Of a stretch of 29,115 nt of DNA, positions 1 to 6,678 are shown piece by piece (the stretch's first letter is position 1; the number at the start of each line of letters is the position of its first letter). Below the pieces are notes generated by a model. It made no database searches and was not told the origin of the DNA. It worked only from the letters and a program-made list of their open reading frames with translations. The stretch comes from CALMEE01 sp041748315 (GTDB taxonomy: Bacteria; Planctomycetota; Planctomycetia; Pirellulales; Pirellulaceae), in contig JBGTDM010000085.1 of assembly GCA_041748315.1 (NCBI GenBank), positions 1-29,115 of the forward strand, in the 5' to 3' direction. Position numbers and translations under genes: made by a program.

Positions 1-414
1 TGATCGGATCCGAACATGATACTTTCCTTCCTGGTTGGCATTAAATCCCCCAGCTTCCCGCTAGGACTGCCATTCAGTTTCCAATTTCACCCCAAAAATG
101 ACCAGACCAATTTCAAACTCGCATTAAGCTTCATGCACCCGTTCGAAGCCGGAGACAACGTCGTCGTTGTTTGGGTCGTCGTTGTTTGGTATATCATCGA
201 TCGCCTCACGACATCGATGTTAAGTGCCAACCCGGCACATTTTTGATTAATGGCTTCGTCTACTGAAACCTGCACAACCTTGGTCACGGCAGACTATGAT
301 CTCGGACCTTGGCGAACCCGTCTCCGCGAATCACCGATTGACGCATCTCGTTGGCCGTAACGGCTATCTGCAATCGCAACGAGTCGACCAGTGGCCGGTT
401 ACGCACGATATCGA
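1..414. other. Left-edge stretch with no supported gene
   Basis: No convincing coding region was found. All six frames are closed by stops near the left edge, so no sizeable truncated gene enters from outside. Short open frames exist on both strands but have low-complexity or unrecognisable translations. The only structure noted is a perfect 15-bp tandem duplication at 160-189, listed separately. The stretch lies downstream of the minus-strand lysine-rich gene and could hold its terminator, but no clear hairpin with a T-tract was seen. Confidence 0.5.
160..189. repeat. 15-bp perfect tandem repeat, two copies
   Basis: The unit GTCGTCGTTGTTTGG occurs at 160-174 and again, directly abutting, at 175-189. 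It lies in apparently non-coding DNA. Because the unit length is a multiple of three, the open frames crossing it carry a repeated peptide (VVVVW on plus, TTTTQ on minus). That probably explains why those frames stay open, and is not evidence of a gene. Confidence 0.85.
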
Positions 415-750
415 TTACGTTTCGCTACTAGTCTCTACGGCTTCGGCAATTTCCTCTTTGACCTTGGCGACAAAATGCTGTTTGCCGCTTGATTCTTCCA
501 ACTCTTTAGCGCGTTTATCGGCCGCTTTTTTCTGGTTGTGCTCGTACAATGCGACTCGTTTCATGCCGTGATTAAATACCCCCCAAAACAGCTTGCGGCG
601 AATGATAACGGCTTTCTTTTTGCGAGAGACACGCTTCTTCTTGACTTTCGGAGCTGCCGCCTTCTTTGCCTTTTTTTTGACGGCAGACTCTGCGGCAGCG
701 CTAGTGGTCTTAGTCTTTTTTGTTGCTTTTTTTGCGACTTTTTTAGCCAT
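415..750 (-). CDS. Lysine-rich histone-H1-like small basic protein
   Basis: This is a 111-aa protein. The N-terminal half (about residues 1-50) is almost all Lys, Ala, Thr, Arg and Val in AKK/KKA-type repeats, ending in a very basic VKKKRVSRKKK segment. This resembles bacterial histone-H1-like tails that bind DNA or RNA. The C-terminal half (about 50-111) is less repetitive, has an aromatic patch (LFWGVF) and ends in an acidic tail, so it is probably a small folded domain. From memory, related short basic proteins are common in planctomycetes, but no specific function is known to me. The ATG start at 750 has no evident Shine-Dalgarno. A nucleoid- or ribosome-associated role is inferred from composition only. 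Confidence 0.75.
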   Translation of the reverse strand: MAKKVAKKATKKTKTTSAAAESAVKKKAKKAAAPKVKKKRVSRKKKAVIIRRKLFWGVFNHGMKRVALYEHNQKKAADKRAKELEESSGKQHFVAKVKEEIAEAVETSSET

Positions 751-962
751 GACGGTTAGCCAGTAGGTTTTCTTTGGGACAACAATTCAAACTCATCGCG
801 CGGTTAAACACGTTATCGCGCTTGGAAAGGAAACGCATGATAACTGGTTTTTCCAACGTTGAACAGGAACCCACTGAAAATCTTGGTCATGGTGAAGTTG
901 CGAAATAATCGAATTAACAACTAAAAAATTTAGAACTGGCATTTTCGGGCCGGGAGCGCCAA

Positions 963-1337
963 TCACGTCTCCGCTGGGTTCGGATCTCCAGACGATGCAA
1001 TTTCGTCGCCAGGAGGTCTCCTGCCGGAAACTTTCAGATATTCCTTGCGCATTTTCGCGTAATCGACCGATCTGGACGGAAGCGAGGAATTTATAGGGGA
1101 CGGCAAGTTTTGTACGCTTTCCGTTGTCGATCGGACATCGACTTGACCGGTGTTTGGATTCGAGTGATGCAAGGCAAAAAGTTCTTGCAAATACGTTCGA
1201 CACCAACCGCAACCGGTCCCGGCGCCAAAGCAATCCGCCAATTGCGCGGCTACCTGCGGTCTCTCAACTCGAATAAAGTTGATTATCTTCCGTTGCGAAA
1301 CACCAAAGCAAAGGCAGACATGATCATCTAGTTCCAT
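963..1337 (-). CDS. BFD-type [2Fe-2S] ferredoxin-like protein
   Basis: This is a 124-aa protein. The N-terminal 55 residues match the BFD fold (bacterioferritin-associated ferredoxin, also found in NirB and related reductases). The ligand set is Cys8-x-Cys10 and Cys43-x2-Cys46, the latter in GTGCGWCRTYL, followed by the usual short helix. The last 60-70 residues are hydrophilic, probably disordered, and unusual for a stand-alone BFD of about 60-70 aa. The ATG at 1337 is preceded by a good AGGTGAG Shine-Dalgarno. The gene diverges from the redox operon starting at 1740, which suggests a functional link, such as electron delivery or iron-sulfur/iron sensing. A competing frame over the same DNA (793-1233, minus) shows no domain. 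Confidence 0.85.
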   Translation of the reverse strand: MELDDHVCLCFGVSQRKIINFIRVERPQVAAQLADCFGAGTGCGWCRTYLQELFALHHSNPNTGQVDVRSTTESVQNLPSPINSSLPSRSVDYAKMRKEYLKVSGRRPPGDEIASSGDPNPAET

Positions 1338-1739
1338 TGACTCACCTAATGAATTTCAGCATGGTTTCGATACAACCATGTTATTCCGACACCGTCCCTC
1401 GTCACCTTATCGCTGGCTGAGACGCTGTTCCGATAATATTGATTGTAGGGGCTTGGCAGGGACGTTCAACTCGACACCGCGGTTGTTGCGACAATAGTAA
1501 GAGGGGGAACGGTGCGAGTGGAAACGTGCATTTGATTTAATTCTTGACGCAGCATCTTTTTTTGACCATCGGGACAATTGTCGAGATTCCATAGGAATAG
1601 ATGATCACTTGCTCAGTATCTACAGTGCGGCGAGGGATCGGTGCGATGATTGAGGTGCAAACCACCGTTTGGGAAAAGCAACCTGGATTGCCCCTCCTCC
1701 AATAATGTTTGGCCGGTGTTGGTTTGTCAGGTTTTCGAC
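1338..1739. other. Divergent intergenic region between BFD protein and redox operon
   Basis: About 400 bp lie between two divergently transcribed genes and presumably contain both promoters. Short open frames are present on the minus strand, but their translations look like shadows. I found no convincing palindromic FNR/CRP-type operator and no confident -35/-10 pair. An in-frame TTG at 1650 would extend the reductase by 30 residues, but the ATG at 1740 immediately precedes a hydrophobic segment and is preferred. Confidence 0.5.
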
Positions 1740-3020
1740 ATGGAAGTTGGACACGTTTTGGTTCCGTTGTTCGCAATTGCTTTGTGCGTTTGGGCCGCGA
1801 TCCAATTCGTCGGATGGGTTCCTTCGCGGTTGTCACTCTTGAGTCCGGGTCAACAGTCGAAATCGGGAATCACAGATCGCAGGCGGGAGGCACTGAATGG
1901 GGCAGAACAAACAGGTTCGGCTCGCGCAATGGATTTTCGTTGGTTGGGCTATCGGAGGTTTAAAGTTGCAGCTCTTAACGAGGAAGCCGATGGGTGCCGT
2001 TCCGTCGTTTTGGCGGCTGCTGATGGTAAACCGATTGCAAGATTTCAACCAGGCCAACATTTGACTTTACGGATTCAACCGGAGTCCGAATGCAAGCCGC
2101 TTGTCCGTTGCTATTCACTGTCACACGCATTCCACCCAGAATATTATCGAATCACGGTAAAGACCGTTCCAGCGCCGTCAGCTCGGCCAGACACTCCGCC
2201 TGGTCGCGCCAGCACCTATATCAACACCCAACTGACCGTGGGCCAGATCGTTGACGTTAAAGCTCCATCAGGAAACTTTTTTCTGGACGATTCAACGGAC
2301 GACCCAGTCGTTCTGTTGGCCGGAGGGATCGGCATCACGCCAATGATGAGCATGATTGAATCGGTCGTCGCCCAACATTCAAATCGCGGCGTGTTATTGT
2401 TCTATGGTTCGGTCAATAGTCGGCAGCACATTTTTCGCAACATCTTGAAAGCGATCGATCGAAATCATGAAAACATTTCGATTATCAACTGTTATTCGGC
2501 ACCACTGCCAGAAGATCGAGCGCAACATGATTTCCAAGTTCATGGACGAGTCACGGGAAACTTGATTCGCTCGGTGCTTCCACACAGCCAGTTTCAATTC
2601 TACCTTTGCGGCCCCCCGCCATTCATGGAGTCGATCTATCGCGACTTAGTTGATTGGGGGGTCCACGATTCTCGCCTTCACTTTGAATCATTCGGCCCGG
2701 CATCGATCAAACGAATGTCAATTCCCGCCGGTGGGACTTTATCGCAATCTGAAATGAAAACCACTTATCAGATCAAGTTCACTGAAAGCAGTTCGACCGT
2801 GAATTGGTCGACGGTACAAGATCATTCGCTTCTGGAGGTCGCGGAGGCGCACCATGTTCCCATGAGTTCCGGCTGTCGCGCCGGTAGTTGCGGGACATGC
2901 GAAACAACACTGCTGAATGGAAACGTCAAGTATCCAGATCATTTAACGGTTCAGTACGGACCGGGAAAGTGCCTGCCTTGCGTGGCAAGGCCAACAAGTG
3001 ATGTGGAGCTGGAAGCATGA
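1740..3020 (+). CDS. Membrane-anchored FAD/NAD(P)H ferredoxin-type reductase with C-terminal [2Fe-2S] domain
   Basis: This is a 426-aa flavoprotein of the ferredoxin-NADP reductase superfamily, arranged like Hcr or phenol-hydroxylase-type reductases. Residues 5-26 form a hydrophobic N-terminal membrane anchor, followed by a linker to about 65. The FAD-binding barrel carries the RCYSLS motif (123-128). The nucleotide-binding domain has AGGIGITPM (195-203) and CGPPPFM (290-296). The C-terminal plant-type ferredoxin has Cys379, Cys384 and Cys387 in CRAGSCGTC, and Cys414 in LPCVARP. It probably oxidises NAD(P)H at the cytoplasmic face and passes single electrons onward. The stop overlaps the next gene by ATGA at 3017-3020, so it is the first gene of an operon. 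ATG 1740 is chosen because it opens directly into the anchor; a weak AGG precedes it. Confidence 0.9.
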   Translation: MEVGHVLVPLFAIALCVWAAIQFVGWVPSRLSLLSPGQQSKSGITDRRREALNGAEQTGSARAMDFRWLGYRRFKVAALNEEADGCRSVVLAAADGKPIARFQPGQHLTLRIQPESECKPLVRCYSLSHAFHPEYYRITVKTVPAPSARPDTPPGRASTYINTQLTVGQIVDVKAPSGNFFLDDSTDDPVVLLAGGIGITPMMSMIESVVAQHSNRGVLLFYGSVNSRQHIFRNILKAIDRNHENISIINCYSAPLPEDRAQHDFQVHGRVTGNLIRSVLPHSQFQFYLCGPPPFMESIYRDLVDWGVHDSRLHFESFGPASIKRMSIPAGGTLSQSEMKTTYQIKFTESSSTVNWSTVQDHSLLEVAEAHHVPMSSGCRAGSCGTCETTLLNGNVKYPDHLTVQYGPGKCLPCVARPTSDVELEA

Positions 3021-4060
3021 TCAGGACTCAAAAAGGCCTCTCCAGGATGATCGCCGGTGGACTCATTTTCGCTGCCTTATCAACGAGCTTCACAACGTCC
3101 CAGCTCGCTTTCGCTCAATACCAGGATTTGAGCCAGAACCTGCGTTGCGATCCGACCAAAGTATTGACGGCGGACTCCTGCGCACGATGTCACGCACATG
3201 AAGTGCAAGCCTGGCAGAAGACGCCGCATTTTCAAACCTTTGAGAAGATGCATCGCAACCCTCGCGCCCAGGAAATTGCAGCGAAGTTGGGGTTGCGGTC
3301 GATTAAACGAAGTGACGTATGTATCAATTGTCACTATACGATGCAACAAGTTGGAGATTCGTTGCGCGCGGTTTCAGGTGTTTCTTGCGAATCGTGCCAT
3401 GGTGCTGCGAAAGACTGGATTGAGCTGCACAATGACTATGGCGGACCCACGGCGACGAAAGCCAGCGAGTCGGCAATCCACCGCGAACAGCGCGTCGCTA
3501 ATAGCATTCAAAAAGGGATGCGTAACCCCGGTAATCTCTATCTGGTTGCTCGCAGTTGCCTGGAATGTCACACCGTTCCCAACGAATCACTTGTCAATGT
3601 CGGCGGACATCATGCCGGAAGCGCCGATTTCGAATTTGTGTCCTGGTCTCAAGGGACCGTCCGGCACAACTTTTTGCGCACCGATGGCCAACACAACGCA
3701 ACCAACAGCCTGGAGCAACTCCGTGTGATGTACATCGTCGGCCAGATCGCGGACCTTGAGTTCAGCACCCGAGCGACTGCACATGCGACTAGCAAGGCTA
3801 CTTATGGGTTGGCCTCGGCACAGCGAGCCGCCAGAACAGCGGTCAGTTTGCTCGAGATTCAACAGAAAATCAATGATGCGCATCTCGAACTTATCCTGCA
3901 GGCTTTCGCGCACGCTGAACTTCGAATTAATAATCGGGAACAGCTTGAAGCCATTGCCGATCAGATCGGGGGATGGGGTTTTGAATTCGCCCAAATCGCA
4001 AATGGTTCCGAGCTTGGGGCGATTGACGACTTACTTCCTAAATCCACTCATTACAGGTAG
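3017..4060 (+). CDS. Periplasmic tetraheme cytochrome c, c554-like
   Basis: This is a 347-aa exported protein. The signal peptide covers about residues 1-33 (positive start, hydrophobic core, cleavage after AFA). Four CxxCH heme c sites are seen at 55-59 (CARCH), 102-106 (CINCH), 124-128 (CESCH) and 181-185 (CLECH). Spacing and surrounding sequence (SCESCHG; a later GGHHAG segment that may supply distal His ligands) fit the cytochrome c554 family, whose Nitrosomonas member is a tetraheme carrier. Residues 230-347 are helical and heme-free. The ATG overlaps the upstream reductase stop (ATGA), so translation is probably coupled. Its likely job is as a soluble or loosely bound periplasmic electron carrier or reductase for the membrane complex encoded downstream. 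The substrate is unknown. Confidence 0.88.
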   Translation: MIRTQKGLSRMIAGGLIFAALSTSFTTSQLAFAQYQDLSQNLRCDPTKVLTADSCARCHAHEVQAWQKTPHFQTFEKMHRNPRAQEIAAKLGLRSIKRSDVCINCHYTMQQVGDSLRAVSGVSCESCHGAAKDWIELHNDYGGPTATKASESAIHREQRVANSIQKGMRNPGNLYLVARSCLECHTVPNESLVNVGGHHAGSADFEFVSWSQGTVRHNFLRTDGQHNATNSLEQLRVMYIVGQIADLEFSTRATAHATSKATYGLASAQRAARTAVSLLEIQQKINDAHLELILQAFAHAELRINNREQLEAIADQIGGWGFEFAQIANGSELGAIDDLLPKSTHYR

Positions 4061-4077
4061 GTATCGGGGTTTCACGT

Positions 4078-5808
4078 ATGAACACAGCATCGGCATCAAT
4101 GCGCCGCCCGGCACGCTGGGACCATCCGTTCGATCCCAATTTGAATGAATCCTTGGTGGAGCACCTGCTCCAGGTAGCTCCGTTTAAGCAAATGGACCCC
4201 GACCGCTTTCCACCTCGAATTCCATTGGCGGGGATTTTGCGCAACGACTGCCGGTACCTAAACTGCAAGCCAGGAGAGATTATTGTTCGCGAGGGCGGTT
4301 ATGGGAACAGCGCGTTTCTGATCCTTTCAGGCACAGCCATCGCAACGTTACAACAACTCCCCTCGAATCCTCCAAAACGTTCCGCCGAATATGAGATGGG
4401 TTGGTGGAAGGCCTTGTCACAACTTTGGACAAATCCCAAAGTCGCAGAAGTTCGCAATGGTCAATCGACTGCCAACCCGTTGAATCCAGCGCGGACTAAA
4501 CCAGCCAATGCGGCGTCGATGTTTATTCAAGACCTGCCACGGATGCTCTCTGCTGGCCATTCGGCTCAACTCACCGCCGGGGAGATGTTTGGTGAGATGG
4601 CCGCATTCACTCGAACGCCACGAACGACGACAGTTGTCGCCGCGGTCGATTGCGAGCTCTTGGAAATCCGTTGGCAAGGACTACGTGAACTGTTAAAGTT
4701 TGACTCCGAATTGAAACGTCATTTAGACTTGCTCTATCGAACCAATAGTCTCCATGAACAACTTCAGCAAACCCCCCTATTCGCTGGCTTACCGAGTCGA
4801 GCGATTCAAGAGATTGCGACAACAGCGACCTTTGGAACTTGGGGAAGTTTCGATTGGAACAATCAATTTCGCATCGCACAGCAGAGCCAGGAAGCCTCGG
4901 AAAAAATTCTGCACGAACCGTTGATTGTAACTGAAGGGGATTACGTCAACGGCCTAATCCTGATTCGCAGCGGATTTGCCAGGCTTAGTCGACAGCATGG
5001 TGTCGGACACCGCACCATTGCCTATTTGGGCAAGGGGCACACGTTTGGATTGCGTGAATTGTATCACAACTGGAAAATGAAACGGCAACTCCCCTATTTG
5101 CTCTCGCTGCGGGCAATAGGCTACGTGGACACGATTCACGTGCCAACTGAAATCGTAGAGAAATGGCTGTTCCCGAATCTGACCCTAGAACAAACCCCTC
5201 CACCGATTGCCGATGGCCAAGAGCCTTTAGTTCGGGAGCGACGCCAACAATCTCGCGAAGAGCCATTGGAAACAAGCCTGCTGGAGTTCCTGTTAGAAAG
5301 TCGAGTGATTAACGGAACCCAAGCGATGCTTGTGGATCGAGACCGCTGTACACGCTGCGATGACTGTGTACGAGCTTGCGCGATCGCTCATCAAGGCAAC
5401 CCTCGCTTTATTCGCAGCGGTGCAATCCACGATCATTGGATGATTGCTCAAGCGTGCATGCATTGCATGGATCCGGTGTGTATGATTGGCTGCCCTACCG
5501 GTGCCATTCGTCGCGACGAGCATTCCGGCGTCATCCATATCAACGACTCGACGTGCATCGGCTGCGGAACGTGCGCCAACAGTTGTCCATACCAGAACAT
5601 TCAGATGGTCCCGATACGCAGCTCGCAAGGTGAACCGATTATTGGTGAAAACGATCAACTTCCAATTCTGAAGGCTACGAAGTGTGACTTGTGCATGGAA
5701 CAACTTGGGGGACCCGCCTGTCAGCGTGCATGCCCCCATGATGCGCTGCTACGGATTGACTTGACATCTCCTGGACCCCTTGCCGACTTTTTGAAAGGCA
5801 ATTCTTAG
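4078..5808 (+). CDS. Fusion of two cyclic-nucleotide-binding folds with a four-cluster [4Fe-4S] ferredoxin module
   Basis: This is a 576-aa, apparently cytoplasmic protein. Residues about 50-220 form a cNMP-binding-like domain with FGEMAAFTRTPRTTTV near 171-186, close to the CRP phosphate-binding cassette but with Thr after the Arg. A long Pro/Asn-rich insertion lies at about 95-160. Residues about 230-370 form a second, degenerate copy lacking the usual Glu and Arg. Residues 420-565 are a DmsB/NrfC-like ferredoxin with four Cys sets: 424/427/430/434, 460/463/468/472, 493/496/499/503 and 536/539/548/552. Such subunits normally wire a molybdoenzyme to a membrane quinol partner, but no such catalytic gene is in the window. 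The gene sits 17 bp after the tetraheme gene and 24 bp before the cytochrome b-like gene. Allosteric gating by a nucleotide is inferred. Confidence 0.9.
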   Translation: MNTASASMRRPARWDHPFDPNLNESLVEHLLQVAPFKQMDPDRFPPRIPLAGILRNDCRYLNCKPGEIIVREGGYGNSAFLILSGTAIATLQQLPSNPPKRSAEYEMGWWKALSQLWTNPKVAEVRNGQSTANPLNPARTKPANAASMFIQDLPRMLSAGHSAQLTAGEMFGEMAAFTRTPRTTTVVAAVDCELLEIRWQGLRELLKFDSELKRHLDLLYRTNSLHEQLQQTPLFAGLPSRAIQEIATTATFGTWGSFDWNNQFRIAQQSQEASEKILHEPLIVTEGDYVNGLILIRSGFARLSRQHGVGHRTIAYLGKGHTFGLRELYHNWKMKRQLPYLLSLRAIGYVDTIHVPTEIVEKWLFPNLTLEQTPPPIADGQEPLVRERRQQSREEPLETSLLEFLLESRVINGTQAMLVDRDRCTRCDDCVRACAIAHQGNPRFIRSGAIHDHWMIAQACMHCMDPVCMIGCPTGAIRRDEHSGVIHINDSTCIGCGTCANSCPYQNIQMVPIRSSQGEPIIGENDQLPILKATKCDLCMEQLGGPACQRACPHDALLRIDLTSPGPLADFLKGNS

Positions 5809-5832
5809 CGCTGTCTGGTTGCAAGATAAGCA

Positions 5833-6678
5833 ATGATGAACCGACTAATCTCTAAACCGAATCGACTCACCCGCCGTCGCGCCATCAATGCGCTCTTGTT
5901 GGGGATTGCACTGTTCGGCATTGCCGCCGTAGTCAACAGATTCGAACGCGCACTAATGCCGAGCGCATTCGTGACAGGAATTGTCTTGTGGCTCAGCCTG
6001 TGCTTTTTGGCAGCGTTTAACCTGCGAAAAAAGTTATCGTTTCTACCCTGTCTCGGCACCAGTGCGTTCTGGATGCAAGCGCATATTTACACCGGTTTGG
6101 GAACTTTCGCTGTTTTTGGCCTGCACGTCGGTTGGCGAGTCCCTGATGGCGGCCTTGAACGAGTGTTGGCAGCACTCTATTTGTGCGTCGGGGGAAGTGG
6201 TATCTATGGATTATATGCGACTCGAACGATCCCTAAAAAACTGACGCAATTGCGGACGGAACCGATTTTTGAGTCAATTCCTCGCTTACGCACCCATATC
6301 GCCAAAGAAGCATTGGCGATCATCGAGTCTCAGGTCGAACACAACCAGGTGTTGCGAGCCCTTTATTACCGGCAGCTCAGGCCGTTCTTCGAGAACCGAC
6401 GGACGCTGGCATATGTGATCGCTCCTTCAGCCCGGCAGGCTCGCCTGCTGGTCAATGAAATTCACAAGCAGGATCGATATCTTGCAGTCGCAGATCGTGA
6501 CGCGAGCAAAAAGTTGGCTCAACTCGTTCGGGAACGAGACGATCTGGATTATCATGGAGCCATGCAAGGACGACTCAAGTCCTGGCTGATCCTACATGTT
6601 GCCTGCACGTACAGTCTGTTGATCATTGCCACACTACACGGTGTGATGGCCCATGCATTTGCTGGAGGGCTTAGATGA
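5833..6678 (+). CDS. Cytochrome b-like integral membrane protein with two His pairs
   Basis: This is a 281-aa membrane protein with about five hydrophobic helices (approximately 18-36, 46-64, 79-101, 110-130, 251-272). His84 and His98 lie in helix 3, and His255 and His269 in the last helix. Both pairs are spaced 14 residues, the spacing used by bis-heme b proteins such as cytochrome bc1, so two stacked b-hemes (84/255 and 98/269) can be proposed. His274 is also nearby. A basic soluble segment of about 115 residues (131-248) separates the two heme-bearing helices. It is the probable membrane anchor and quinone- or electron-wiring subunit for the preceding [4Fe-4S] protein. The stop overlaps the next start (ATGA, 6675-6678). 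I cannot assign it to a named family. Confidence 0.8.
   Translation: MMNRLISKPNRLTRRRAINALLLGIALFGIAAVVNRFERALMPSAFVTGIVLWLSLCFLAAFNLRKKLSFLPCLGTSAFWMQAHIYTGLGTFAVFGLHVGWRVPDGGLERVLAALYLCVGGSGIYGLYATRTIPKKLTQLRTEPIFESIPRLRTHIAKEALAIIESQVEHNQVLRALYYRQLRPFFENRRTLAYVIAPSARQARLLVNEIHKQDRYLAVADRDASKKLAQLVRERDDLDYHGAMQGRLKSWLILHVACTYSLLIIATLHGVMAHAFAGGLR

Noticed and set aside
87..287. 66-codon minus-strand open frame with TTTTQTTTT
   Set aside because: The frame is open because of the 15-bp tandem repeat; there is no Shine-Dalgarno or recognisable domain.
798..820. GCGCG/CGCGC hairpin downstream of the BFD gene
   Set aside because: Only a 5-bp stem with a long loop and no T-run.
793..1233. 146-codon minus-strand open frame
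   Set aside because: It overlaps the BFD gene in another frame and its translation has no domain; the BFD frame has Cys ligands and a Shine-Dalgarno.
1650..1739. TTG start extending the reductase by 30 residues
   Set aside because: The added residues are not hydrophobic or conserved-looking, and ATG 1740 directly precedes the membrane anchor.
1537..1836. 99-codon minus-strand open frame
   Set aside because: It is antisense to the reductase start and has a composition typical of a shadow frame.
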